From Onthophagus taurus (Eukaryota; Arthropoda; Insecta; Coleoptera; Scarabaeidae): 64,000 nt of DNA. The DNA lies in assembly GCF_036711975.1 (NCBI RefSeq), contig NC_091970.1, positions 9,431,501 through 9,495,500 of the forward strand, in the 5' to 3' direction. Position 1 is the stretch's first letter. Each line of letters starts with the position of its first letter. Below are positions 10,625-21,663 of this stretch, in pieces. The position numbers were made by a program, and so were the translations under genes. The notes under the pieces are model-generated. The model made no database searches, was not told where the DNA came from, and saw only the letters and a program-made list of their open reading frames with translations.

Positions 10625-12592
10625 CACAGTGGTCCGAGCGGTAAGAAAACCCGATCGAAAATATTATTTTGGTGTTAGCAATTAGCTAGCTTTATGAAAC
10701 TTGGCATATGATTATAAGACCAAAAGGGTAATGTGTCAAAATTTGAATTAAATTCGTCAACCGGAAGTAGTACTACGCAAGCAGTACTTTATTTAAATTC
10801 ATACTCATTTTCTTTTCATATAAATTAGGACTTTAAAGAAGAATATTACTATAAAATTTTGTGCAAAACATTAGACGTATATTACTTCACATTTTCTTGT
10901 GTAATTACGTGATCGCAAATTCCTATCTAAATTGTTTTATAGAGGACCTATACCGGATGTCTCACGCAACTGGTTCGTTAGAACTTTTTTAGGTACCACT
11001 ATTCGTAGCGGTTTGAAATTTTGACAACATGGATTGTTCATTCGAAGCTTTCGGTCTAAAATACTTTCAAGATGGCCGCCACTTCCGGTCTACCGGATGT
11101 AGACCACAACTTCGTTATTTTAAATGGAATGCTATAGTTTTTAATGCACCTTTTAATTATATTAGACAAAATAAGTTGACTTTGATAAAAGTTATTGGTA
11201 CCTACCATTTTTCGTTTTCGAGTTATTTTGTTTTTAAGTTTTTCTTTGGCAAATTACTTTATGCTCTTTAAAACCTTATATCTCAGCCAACGCTCATTCA
11301 AAAAAGCTCTAAATTGGCACGATTACTCTTGAGATGTTGTCAAACAGATTGTCATTTGTTGTATTAAAGTATCTTATACAGGGTGGTCAAAAATTGAATT
11401 ATCGTTTCTCCATATTCAATGGTAAGAAAGTCGAAAATTTAGAGATTTTATTTCAGAATTAGTTGGTTAGATAGCTCAATTTTACTTAGCTTTTACTAAA
11501 AATGTTTTAAGAACTATTCGAGAATAAACTCATCGCTCTTAATTTGAAGTGATATTGGAGACCATAATACGTAAGTTTGCAGCCTACTTATAGTAGAATT
11601 TTCCCATGATACTGAGATAGTCCACATACATTTCAAATTATTCGAGATAATATAAAATATTTTGTTATATTCACCAACATAACAAAATTTATCTCAATTT
11701 GTGTGAGTCTTCTTCATTTTCTAAATCTTGTTCCTCTATATTTACTTCTTCATCATTATTGTCTTCTTCTTCACTTTCTTCATCATCATCATCATCTTCT
11801 TTACCTTCCTTTTCTTCTAGAGATTTGTCCAGTATAAGTAAATTTTTCATGTCTTCATTCATATTTTTACATCTTTCTGAACATTCTTTATAAAAGTTAC
11901 TAATAAATGGATCGGAGCTCAGTAATAGTCTTTTAAATAAATCTTCATTTGTTTGAAGTCTACCACATTTTCTTGTGTGACACTCTCTAAATCTGCGTAC
12001 TTGTTTGTTTTTTGCTTCTTGATAAATAAAATCCACAATTATGTGTTAAGTAATCTTTGACTGTCAATTTTTTGGTTAAGGCGCACGTTGGCGCAAGATT
12101 TCTTTCTTATGCTATGTACACCATACCTTCAGCAATAAAAAAATGTTAGCTACAATTGTTCGATTTTGTTCGCTCGCAAGATATTTAATTTAAAAGATTG
12201 AATGGTCAAAAAATATAAGTATTTATTGACGTCAATAGAAATGGTTGTAATTTTTTTCAACAAACATCTTTTGAAATTTGGAAAGGCGTAAAATGAAGAC
12301 CTTTCTGTACTTTATAAGAAACCAACGACACAATATTTTCAAGTAGTGATATACCATCTTTTTTGTTTTCTAAAGTTGTGTCTTTTTCTAAAAAATTTCC
12401 TTATACAAAATAAGGTAATTGTAATAGCAATTTATTTCGCGCAGTAGCTATTATAAAACACCAAAGACTTCATAAACTTCACTAAGAGTCTATTAATAGT
12501 TAAAATATATGTAACATTTAAAAAAACAACACTATAAAATTCTTTTTTCAATTGATTTTCGATCGGGTTTTGAGTGTTTTCGGACCACTGTG
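10625..12592. mobile_element. Transib-like element with RSS-like ends
   Basis: Both ends begin CACAGTGGTCCGA. The flanks are the 5-bp GC-rich duplication CGCGG (10620-10624 and 12593-12597). A CACWRTG terminus with a 5-bp CG-rich duplication is the Transib signature; Transib is the family related to RAG1. Left end: CACAGTG, 12 bp, AGAAAACCC. Right end: CACAGTG, 12 bp, TCAAAACCC. At 1968 bp it is too short for a full transposase, and only a possible C-terminal piece remains (11689-12036). It interrupts a tandem unit of the right Foldback arm. The middle holds anonymous AT-rich DNA, including a CAAGATGGCCGCC stretch near 11070. Confidence 0.7.
11689..12036 (-). pseudogene. Possible Transib transposase C-terminal fragment
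   Basis: The minus-strand frame reads CHTRKCGRLQTNEDLFKRLL then LLSSDPFISNFYKECSE, followed by a long Asp/Glu run. Basic residues followed by a leucine-rich SSDP stretch and an acidic tail fit what I recall of the ends of Transib-type transposases, and the position inside a Transib-ended element agrees. None of the catalytic residues is present. The acidic tail alone could be low-complexity coincidence. Confidence 0.4.
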
Positions 12593-13190
12593 CGCGGTCC
12601 CTATGCAAGTGGAAATTGTTAACGGATATTTGATTCTAATGTAGTCTAGAAGATTTGTGTAAAGTTTGGTTCGGATCTTTGACCGAATAAGGGCGGTAGG
12701 GTTAATTAAAATCTACTGGTGGGTAGTTCACCCCCGTGGTCCCTATGCAAGTGGAAATTGCTAACGGATATTTGATTCTAACGTAGTCTAGATCACTTGT
12801 GTAAAGTTTGGTTCGGATCTTTGACCGAATAAGGGCGGTAGAGCAAATTATAATCTACTGCGGGGTAATTCACCCCCGCGGACCCTTTGCAAGTGGAATT
12901 TCTTTCGATAAATATATTTCTTATCATGTCTAGAAGGCGTATATAAAGTTTGGTGCGGATCTTCGAACCAATAAGGGAGCTGGAGCCAGTTATTTTAATT
13001 AAAATTGCTAATTGTACCTTGATATTAGTGATAAATATATTAATTACTTTTAATATACTGTAATTAACTTCTTAAGTTGATAATGTAGTTTTTTTGTTCG
13101 AAAAAATTGAGCCCCCGTGTGTCCGGTATTACGGACGTTTATGGGCGTTCGGGTATCATCGGAAATTTTTACTGCTGTCTTCACACCGGT
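12593..13190 (-). repeat. Right inverted arm of the Foldback-like element (outer part)
   Basis: This is the inverse complement of 4321 to about 4968. The arm is in three pieces because two elements landed in it: about 8600-8686, 10390-10624 and 12593-13190. Rejoined it is about 915 bp, roughly 270 bp longer than the left arm, consistent with two extra 143-bp units. Confidence 0.85.
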
Positions 13191-13199
13191 ACATTTAAT

Positions 13200-13874
13200 A
13201 ACCTTCACAATATCTGTATAATAACTTGTTTTACTTACCGATATCTTTTAGTTAATCCCATGTCTTAAATGTTTCAATTAAGTACTCTTCATGCTTGATT
13301 TTGTATTATTCAATTAAATACTTCACTTCATAGGGCTATAAAATGGTTTTGAAGTCTCCAAGAGCGTCACATTCGATATTTTCTTCGTCGTTTTCTTATT
13401 TGTGTTAATATTAAATCATTTTCAAGTCTAAATATATCTTATAACGTGTAATCGGGATTGTAGGAAGGTTCTTGAAGTAGGTACCTTAAAAAATTTAGGA
13501 TGAATGAGTAAAGGAACAAATGTTTTAATCAATCCTATTCATTAACCAAATCTTTCAATTCTAATTTAGTTAAAGAATAGAATTGATTATATAAGATATG
13601 AATGGAAAAAAATAAAGTTAACTTACTGTTTATTTTATATAAAAAAAAAATAGAAAACTGTAACGGAATGAAACGCAACTACGAGATAATAATCATTAAC
13701 ACTAACATTTAAAACCTAGGAAAACTGTAACGGGGTGAAACACAATTATTATAATAATCATTAACACTTAAAACGTGTTTCTTTTCGAGTGTTTTCACCC
13801 AAAGAAAAAGAATCCCGCGCTAGAGGTAAATCAAAAAAAAATAATAATACGAGATTCAACGAAATACTAAGGAT
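13200..13874. other. Intergenic DNA and probable NASP 3' UTR
   Basis: This continues the target sequence interrupted by the Foldback-like element. Near 13660-13780 a 69-bp motif with GAAAACTGTAACGG.-TGAAAC and AATAATCATTAACACT is repeated twice. No reading frame of interest. Confidence 0.5.
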
Positions 13875-15153
13875 TTAACCTAGCGAAGGTTTCTTGGGTG
13901 GAGGAGGATTTGCGCTTGCGTCCTCGGGTTCTGATTTTCGTTTGCGTTTCACCAAATGCGAGATGTCGTTGGGTTTCTTATCGGATTCATCATCGGCTAC
14001 GACGGAATTTGATTCTTCCAACGTTTTTAATTGCTAATTTCGAAAAAACTTAATAAAAATTTTAATCTCTCGGTATCAAACAACGTACCTCCTCTTTAAA
14101 ATTCCTTAAATCGACGACTTTCTCCTCAATTTCCGGAATCACTTTTTGCATGTCTTTCACTTCCGCTTTGTGAAGCTCCCTTTCGGAACCTGCTAAATCT
14201 TTAATACGATTTTCAAGGACTTCTTTTGATTTATTATAATAATCAATTGCTTCATCTAATTTGTTTTCCATCGCAACAGCCATTCCTAGTTTATAATAAG
14301 CTTCTGCTAACATACGATTATTTTTATCTTCTAGTGTTCCTAACACGGCGATTGCTTCGTTTATATCGGTCATTGCAGCTTGGACATTTTCGCTTTCCAT
14401 CGAAATTTCTCCCAATGTTATTAAAGTATCTGCTAAAAATTTTTTTCCGCGATCTTCTCGTTTTGTATAAATTATTTTGGCTAGTTCAAGAATTTCCCAT
14501 GCTAGTTGGAGATCGGATGGTTCTTCTTCTTCTCCGTTTTCTTCTTGGCTTTTTGAACCACCTTCATTCTCTTTATTTTCAGAGGTAGAATTAATTTCTT
14601 CACCATTTAACTCAATTCCTTCAATTTGCTCATTTTTTGAATTATCCATTTCATCGTTTTCTTCATCATCATCTTCCTCCTCGCCAGAAATATCTTCCTC
14701 TTCTTCGTCTTCATCTTTCTCTTCACCATCAGCGACTTTTTCAGTTTCATTCTCAGAAACTTTTTTCGCATCACCTTTTTCAGCATCACCTTTTTCAACA
14801 TCACCTTTGTCGGTATCACCTTTTTCACCAGGAACTTTTTCAGCATCCTCATCATCACTAGAATCTTCTTCTTCCTCAGCCTCTTCACCAACTACAACTT
14901 CCTTTGGAACATTTTCCCCAAATGGGTCTCCTTCCATGCGAGCTAACTCCAATAAACTCTTTCCATATAACAAATAAATATCAGCCATCTCATCGTGTAA
15001 TTGATCCCCAAGCTTTTTCACACCCAATTCGCTTGCTTTTGAAAAATACAAGACCGCCTCGGCGTAATCTTTGGCGAGATAAGATCTTGCTCCTAAGTTG
15101 TGGAGGTCGTTGTAGGATTTTCCTTTGATGCTGATTGGGGGAGATTTCGGCAT
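13875..15153 (-). CDS. NASP: NASP-type histone chaperone
   Basis: NASP (SHNi-TPR family) binds histone H3-H4, and linker histone in some forms, and buffers the soluble histone pool in the nucleus. There are two exons: 14089-15153 (ATG at 15151-15153) and 13875-14033, phase 0, with donor GTACGT, for 407 residues. TPR-like helices lie at about residues 15-75 (LGARSYLAKDYAEAVLYF) and 220-330 (LAWEILELAKIIY, ADTLITLGEISMESENVQAA, AEAYYKLGMAVAME). The first TPR region is interrupted by the typical long acidic insert, residues about 85-215. That insert contains a KGDxEKGD tandem repeat. A coiled-coil-like segment follows. The second exon ends with DISHLVKRKRKSEPE, the conserved family tail and likely nuclear localisation signal. 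Confidence 0.93.
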
Positions 15154-16689
15154 CTAAAACGAAAATGTGAAAAGATCTTGAAAGAATGTTTGTTTGGAAA
15201 GTTTTAGGTTACGATTTTAGATGTTGCGCATGATGTTGGAAGAAATATAAAGGGGTGAGGATTCTGCGCGTTAAATCTGAGGTTGGATATCGATCGCGGT
15301 GGTTTTGTTGAAAACGTGAAAAAATAATATGATGCGGTGGTTTAAAAATCATGCAAAGTGATTTTTTTATTAACTCAATTTGTTTTTGGTGCGATTGGGA
15401 TTAAAAACTGATTAAGGTAAGGATGATTATAAAAAATATTGTTTTGTTGAAATTATTTAAACAAATTTAAGCTTGCAATTAAGTTAAAATATTAAAAATT
15501 TTATTGAATTAGATTTAGGTTAGATTCCTAAATAAAATTTTATTAATTCTATACAAATTTTCCAAAACTAACCTTAGAATTACGCTTTTTGTCACTATCA
15601 CCGATTGTGGATGCACGTTCCGCAGAGATAAAACAATGTTTTAAGGCAAATTCAAAGAGAAATAAAAGTTGAGGTTGTGTTTAAGTAAAAAAATGACAGG
15701 TTGAGTTCGCTGATTGACATTTGACAGGTTTAAATAAATAATTTATAAAAATAATTAAATTAAACCTTACAAAATATAAAATGGCTTTTAATAATAAAGA
15801 ATGCGACTCAATAAACCTATTTCCGACTATTATTGGTAAAACGTAAAACTGATTGTATTTCTACATTTCCAAAATGTTCACCTCCTAGCGTCGAAAAATG
15901 TAACTAAAAAGCGTGGTAATTTCAAAATATTAAACATTTGCGACAGATTTTAAATAATTTATTAACGACATCAAGTAATTTAAGCAGGGAATGAGGTAAC
16001 TTAATTACTAGCTGTTAATTAAACGAAAAATCGCTTAGCTTTAGTATCACATTAGCTACATTCATGATGATTCGTGACTAGGCTACGTTCAACAACAGTT
16101 ATCACTAAAATTAATAATTGACGTTATGTTTAAGTAAAAATTACAAAGTGCTTTAAGCAGGGAATGAGGTTATTTAATTACTAGCTGTTGATTAAATGAA
16201 AAATTACTTAGCTGTACTACCACATTAGCTGCTACATTTATGATGATTCGGTCTAGGCTACATTCAATAACATTTTTCACTAAAATTAATTGAGGTTATG
16301 TTTAAGTAAAAATGTCAAAAAGATAATTTATAAATTTGTAATTCATAAACAATTTAAGCAGCAATAAAATCTTGTAAACAATCTTTTATATTAACGTATG
16401 TGTTTAATTCGCAACGCGATTTTGTGTAAGATATATTTCAAAAATGATTTGTTTCTTAAATGTAAGGTGAAAATCTCCCCAGAACCACCCCTACAGCATC
16501 TATAAATAACACATTATTCGATCAATCCACCCAATTCAACCAGAATCGATCAAACAAAGTAAAAATACACACAACTTATACATTTTTTATTTTTATTTAC
16601 AGAAAAAAAAATTAATCAAACACCATCTTCACCACCACCACCACGAACAACAACAAATAAATTTAATATTATTAACTCCTTAAAAATTA
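15154..16689. other. Intergenic region with a 163-bp tandem duplication
   Basis: It lies between the divergent NASP and claudin-like genes and so holds their promoters. A block containing AAGCAGGGAATGAGGT, TTAATTACTAGCTGTT and CATGATGATTCG occurs at about 15983-16135 and again at about 16150-16310. A polypyrimidine/AG acceptor at 16602 (TTTATTTACAG) suggests that an exon of the claudin-like gene begins at 16603 after an upstream non-coding exon. Confidence 0.55.
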
Positions 16690-16794
16690 ATGCCGTCAAA
16701 ATTCCCCCAAAGGTCACCGCCAAATACGTCCGAGCATCAACTCGGCGCAACGGAATCGCCGGATTCGGCCTCGGATACCACTTCCTCCAATTGA
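16690..16794 (+). promoter_or_regulatory. Upstream ORF (34 codons) before the claudin-like gene
   Basis: ATG at 16690 opens a 34-codon frame (MPSKFPQRSPPN...TTSSN) that ends with TGA at 16792-16794, 65 nt before the main start. It is in a different frame from the main protein. The main frame is itself open upstream to about 16600 without an ATG. The uORF could dampen translation, or an N-terminal extension from an upstream exon could exist. Confidence 0.4.
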
Positions 16795-16859
16795 CAACAA
16801 AGAGGGCCCCCGCTGCCGTTCGAAGAACATCCTGTTACGACCCGTTAATCATCCCCGTT

Positions 16860-17811
16860 ATGGAAACGACATCAACGGGGGCGGACGAAGACGCCCCTTG
16901 GCACTGTGCTGTACCCCCTAGCGTATTCTTTTTATTGGGAACTTTGGTTTTAACGGCGTGCGCCACAGCAATGCTTTGTGGGGCCATCATGACCGATCAC
17001 TGGGAGGAAGTAACATGGGATGAACGCGAATTGAAACGATTAAGTAACGGAACTGAAGTCGAATTAGAATTCATTTTGGACCGAAAAGTGGTTAGGGTTC
17101 TTAATAGGGAGGCGTTTAGGAAAAAAAGGGGGACCACGTTTCTTGTACCGATGCATGGTGGGATTTGGACGTTATGTGTTAGTTTAAACGGTAAGAAATT
17201 AATTGTTAAGTGAATAAATTTGAAATAATTTGTATTGTAGAGGAAGAAATCGGTTTGTTGGATCAAGTCGATTTTCCAAAAATCCCACAATGTGTTAATT
17301 ATCTCTCAGGGCCCCCCAAAACAGAACCACGTCCCGATTGGCAACACCGAATGCAAAATTTATCAATTTCCTGCGCCTTAGTTTGTCTCATTATTTTAGG
17401 AACTGCCGCTTTAGTTGGAGCTTTTGGGGTTTGTCAGCACCAAATTAGCGCTGTTTTAGTTACAGGGGTTATGTATTTATTGGCGGGTAAGTTATAAAAC
17501 ATAACCTTAATAAGTTTTTTTTTAAATTTCTTTTTAAAGCATCATTCGCGTTATTCACATTAACAATAATCCATTTTAAAAGAGTTCAAAGTAAACCTCG
17601 ATTGGGGGTTGATGATGGAACCGCGGATGGTGTGGTGAGTTCTTCGAGTGCCCGAGGGGCTGAACATCTTTTCTCAGCACGCGTTTTTACAACATCATGG
17701 TCGTTAGATTTGGGATGGGGCGGAGTCGTTTTAACAGCGATGGCTTCGGTGCTTTGGATGCTTTTATCGAAAATCATGCGTTTTAACCCCATTCAAACAT
17801 CAATCAATTAA
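16860..17811 (+). CDS. Claudin/PMP22-like tetraspan membrane protein
   Basis: Exons are 16860-17190, 17241-17486 and 17540-17811 (introns 50 and 53 nt, phases consistent), for 282 residues. Four membrane segments are visible. TM1 is VFFLLGTLVLTACATAMLCG near residues 24-43. TM2 is ISCALVCLIILGTAALVGAF near 160. TM3 is AVLVTGVMYLLAASFALFTL near 186. TM4 is WGGVVLTAMASVLWML near 258. The first extracellular loop carries W (HWEEVTW) and GGIWTLC...PQC, close to the GLW-C-C signature of the PMP22/claudin/calcium-channel-gamma superfamily. Likely a junctional or channel-associated membrane protein. I cannot assign the exact orthologue. The start was taken at the first ATG in frame. Confidence 0.75.
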
Positions 17812-19118
17812 TTTCGATTTGAAAAACTGCCTCAAAATGCATAATAATAAAAATAACGCATAAAAAACGAATTGGAGGAGAATTCATCTTCAAGAAATTA
17901 CTTAAAACTATTTAAAAGAAGAATAAGTGAGTGATAAGGCTGTGATGAACGTGATGCAGTGAAAATCGGTGAACGAAAGGAAAGATTGGCCTTCGCTTTG
18001 TGCAATTCATGCTGGACCGTCCATATTTATTACAAACAATCAACGGTAGGCGATAATAAATCGATGTAAAATCAAATTAAGTCATACGAACAAATCTGAA
18101 CCCAAACGAAATCATTAACAGCTTAATGCACAGTTCCAAGGCGCCTAAGAGAGGTGTGCATTAAGTTAAAATTGCCTTAGACAACGCATGGCTAAATCGC
18201 TACAACATTATTCACGCACAATACAAAATGAAACAAATTAAGCTTATTGTAAATATCCGAACTGTTGTAAATTTTGCAAAAAAGAAACTAATAAAATCTT
18301 TATGCTGGTTGTAAATGGTTGTTTTCATTTTAGGTTATGTTTCTTATTAAATTTCTAATTGATTTTAACTCACCTTGATTGTAGATTGGTGTTTAAACGG
18401 CGAAGAATAACTTGCAGGTGATCTCAACGCGAACGAGATGTGCAAATGGCGAAAAACGGGAACATAAAAAATATAACCTCAAAAAATAAGCGCCAATCTA
18501 AAATTGACACTTCGCTTTTCTTGCCAACCTAAAAAAATAAAATTATTATTTTTGTTATCTTATTTGGTGTTAATGCAAAAAATGAATTATTAAATCGATT
18601 AATATAAATATATATTAATAAAAAAATGTGATTATGGGTATGATTCATAATGAATTAGAATAAAAAAAATTTTTATTTCGTTGTTTTAGGTTTTACGTCA
18701 AATCATTCTCATTAATTAAAGTTGATTAACTCACCTTTAATTCAGATTAATGTATTAATAATGGAGTCCAACTTGGAGGTGATCTTAACATGCAGAGGTA
18801 AAAACGGAAATATAAAAATTATAACCCCCAAAAATTAAGCGGTAATATCAAACTCTCAGTTGATTTTTGTTACCAACCTAAATTTAAAAAAGAAATCAAA
18901 TTAATTATTACAACAAAAAATAATTTTTTACAATTTAAAACATAAAAAATAACAAATTTGATTCACCCATTAAATAATTACATAATTTTTCTAATTATGA
19001 CTAATAATATTATTCGGAATTTAATTAAATTAATAAAAATAGGAATTCATTACCAACCTAAAAATTAACGAAGAGTGCACGTGTTTTGCAGACTTTAACA
19101 CCGGTGTTGAAAACAAAC
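17812..19118. other. Intergenic region with a diverged 200-bp duplication
   Basis: Two related blocks occur at about 18330-18540 and 18690-18890. Each has an AGGTTxT start, an ACTCACCTT word (a splice donor if read on the minus strand), AGGTGATCT and a CATAAAAA.TATAACC tail, and ends with TTGCCAACCTAAA or TTACCAACCTAAA. They could be an ancient segmental duplication or copies of a short mobile repeat. No protein-coding potential seen. Confidence 0.45.
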
Positions 19119-20645
19119 ATGGAAAACTACGAGAAAACCCTAAGGAAACTAGTAATCGACCTATTTAACGTAAACGCGGTAAAATTCGGCGAATTTAAAA
19201 CGAAAGTGGGTATTTTAACGCCGGTTTATTGCGATTTAAGGGTGGTCGTTAGTTATCCCAATATCTTAGTAAGTAAGACAAAGATGGCGAAAAATAAATT
19301 TGACAGCAAAAAAAAAGTGGCGCCATCTAGCGATAAAATCGATTTTAATTATTAAATTTGAATTTATTTAATGTTTTAGAGAGTTTTATCCGATTTAATC
19401 GAAGAAAAAACGAAAAATATTCGTTACGATTTAATTTGTGGCGTGCCATACACCGCTTTACCGATCGCCACAGCTTTATCGCTAAAAATAGATAAACCCA
19501 TGGTGATGCGAAGGAAAGAAAAGAAAGATTATGGTACAAAAAAGTTAATTGAAGGGGATTTTAACGACGGGGATCGTTGTTTGATTGTTGAAGACGTCGT
19601 AACATCCGGAGGGAGCGTTTTAGAAACGTGTCAAGATTTGCAAAACTCAGGGATTAAAGTTTCTGAAGCTGTGGTACTTTTAAATCGTGAACAAGGTGGG
19701 GAAACGATTTTAAAAGAAAATGGGATTAATATGATCGCCTTATTAACGTTGTCTCAATTAATATTGGTTTTAAAAGAGGAGAATTTAATTAATGAAGATG
19801 TTTATAAAAAAGTTTTAAAATATATTAAGGAAAATCAAATTAAAACAAAACATGAAATGAATCGATTAAAATTATCTTACTCAGAAAGGATTAAATATTG
19901 CAAAAATCCCGTTTCAAAAGAATTGTTTAAAATAATGGATGCGAAAAAATCGAATTTATGTGTAGCCGCCGATTTAACAAACGCTACCGATATTCTAAAC
20001 CTAGCCGAAGAAATAGGCCCCTTTATATGTTTATTAAAACTTCATGTGGACATCATTGAAGATTTCCACGAAAACTTTATAAAAAGATTACAAGAAATCG
20101 CTTCAACACACAACTTTTTATTATTTGAAGATAGAAAGTTCTCAGATATAGGAAAAACCGTCCAAAATCAATACACCAAAGGTATTTATCACATTTCTAA
20201 TTGGGCCACTTTAATCACAGCCCATTCGTTGATGGGAAATGGTACTTTAAGAGCCATCGAGCAATCAATGAGTCCAAATAAGAAATCTGGAGTGTTTTTA
20301 TTAGCAGAATCCAGCACCGAGGGGTTAATTAACCCCGAATACACAAAAGCAACGATTGAAATGGGTAAAACTCACATTGAAACTGTAACCGGATTCGTTT
20401 GTCAATCCCCCAAATTCTTGGATGAGCCCCAATTTATTCAATTAACACCCGGGGTTCAAATTAACGAATCAGCCGATGATTGCGATCAAAGATACACCTC
20501 TCCGGAAGCTGCAATAAACGAAAAAGGGGCCGATGTGGTCGTTGTGGGTCGTGGAATTACTAAATCGAACGATTTTGGGAAAATTGCTGAAAAATATCGA
20601 AGATTATTATGGGAATCTTACCAAAATAGGATTTCTATAGAGTAA
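19119..20645 (+). CDS. UMPS: Uridine 5'-monophosphate synthase (OPRT + OMP decarboxylase)
   Basis: This bifunctional enzyme makes the last two steps of de novo UMP synthesis: orotate + PRPP to OMP, then OMP to UMP + CO2 (fly rudimentary-like). Exons are 19119-19268 and 19380-20645, phase 0, for 471 residues (about 480 in human). The OPRT half has [29 protein letters not shown] and [16 protein letters not shown]. Its PRPP-binding loop is [14 protein letters not shown] at about 117-130. The decarboxylase half has KLHVDII (about 270) and the catalytic [12 protein letters not shown] near 297-308 (DxKxxD tetrad). It also has LTPGVQI and the phosphate-binding VVVGRGI. All key residues are present, so it looks functional. 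RPP38 starts 136 bp downstream on the same strand. Confidence 0.97.
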
Positions 20646-20669
20646 AATTAATATTTTTGTAATTTTTAT

Positions 20670-20675
20670 AATAAA
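20670..20675 (+). terminator. Poly(A) signal of UMPS
   Basis: AATAAA lies 25 nt after the UMPS stop codon and just before the RPP38 start region. Confidence 0.6.
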
Positions 20676-20781
20676 TTTCTTAACCTTAAACTTTATAATT
20701 TAGTACCAACTTATAAAAAAATAAAATCACCATATTAAAAAAAACATAACCTCACTTACATGTTTTATTTATAATTTAATA

Positions 20782-21662
20782 ATGTCCGAAACGATTTTGA
20801 AAGAAAAACAGCTCAAAAAAGCTTTGCGTAATAAAAAAAATAATAAGCAAACGATAAAAAATGTTTTATCAACCTCTGAAGAACTTTATTGGTAAAGAAA
20901 TCGAACATAACCTCAATTATTTATTATTAATTATTTTGTAGGCCGATTATAAAAGGAAACGATTTAAATGTTTTAAAAAATGCTTTAGAATCGTATTTAC
21001 CACGAATTAGACCACAAAAAGTTTCAATTAAATACTCTGAAATACAAAATTTAAAAAAGGAAGATCGGAAAGAATATAGATCGAAAAGAACTGAGGTTGT
21101 TAAATACGAGAATAATGATAACGAAAGTTTAACGTTTGGATTAAATCAAGTAAATAGGCTCGTTATTAATAAAACCGCCGATTTCGTTTTAATTTCAAGC
21201 AATGTGAGTCCCCGGTTCATTCTTGAAGGTCTTATTAGAGATTGTACGTTTTATAAGGTGCCTTATTTATTAGTACCGGATTTAAAAGCGATTTTACAAG
21301 AACGTTGTGGTATTAAAAGTATGATTATTGGATTTAAAAATTGTAAAATTTCGGAAAATTTAGGTTTATTAAAGAGGAGTTTTGAAGATGTTTATAAAAA
21401 TTATGATTTAAATTTGAAATGTGATGAATTAAAAAATGATTTAAAACAGGATGAGTTAAAAAAAGAGGAATTAAAAATTAATTTTGAGCCTGATGATGTT
21501 TATTTGAGGAGGAAGGATAAAAATGGAAGGGTTTTTCAACCAAGTTGTTGTAATTTGCAAAATGATTTTATCGGTTTTGAATCAATTAAATTTAAACCTT
21601 TGGTTGTTAAACGTATTAAAAGCGATTCGGAAAGGAATAAAAAGAAATTAAAAACTAAATAA
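20782..21662 (+). CDS. RPP38: Ribonuclease P/MRP protein subunit p38-like (L7Ae/L30e fold)
   Basis: RPP38 binds kink-turns in RNase P and MRP RNA and helps 5' processing of tRNA precursors and pre-rRNA processing in the nucleolus. Exons are 20782-20891 and 20942-21662 (phase 2, 50-nt intron), for 276 residues. The L7Ae-type core is at about residues 107-185. It includes TFGLNQVNRLVINKTADFVL, ISSNVSPRFILEGLIRDC, and VPYLLVPDLKAILQERCGIK followed by SMIIGFK. The basic N terminus and the Lys-rich, repetitive C terminus (DELKNDLKQDELKKEELK) are low-complexity. Identification is by the fold and by similarity to human RPP38 from memory. Another L7Ae-family member cannot be fully excluded. Confidence 0.78.
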
Positions 21663-21663
21663 A
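21658..21663 (+). terminator. Poly(A) signal overlapping the RPP38 stop codon
   Basis: AATAAA at 21658-21663 contains the TAA stop at 21660-21662. If used, the 3' UTR would be only some 15-30 nt long. Confidence 0.4.

Larger units (their letters stand above)
4321..13190. mobile_element. Foldback-like DNA transposon with nested insertions
   Basis: The element starts ACCGGTGTGAAGACAGCAGT and ends with the inverse complement. It is flanked on both sides by the perfect 9-bp duplication ACATTTAAT (4312-4320 and 13191-13199). The arms are long and contain 143-bp tandem units. Long arms made of tandem repeats plus a 9-bp duplication are the textbook description of Foldback (MULE-related) elements. 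No Foldback/NOF-type transposase is seen. The loop holds pieces of other elements: a piggyBac-like C terminus, a LINE remnant and two mariner-type palindromes. The right arm is split by a Sola-like element (8687-10389) and a Transib-like element (10625-12592). Confidence 0.85.

Noticed and set aside
10625-10660. tRNA-like start (GGTCCGAGCGGTAAG resembles an A box)
   Set aside because: No B box or cloverleaf follows; it is the inverted end of the Transib-like element.
4321-13190. Polinton or retrovirus-like element
   Set aside because: No capsid, protease, integrase or LTR is seen; the 9-bp duplication and tandem-unit arms fit Foldback instead.
14477-14977. 166-residue Ser-rich frame opposite NASP
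   Set aside because: Antisense shadow of the acidic coding stretch (GAA/GAT read backwards as Ser/Phe).
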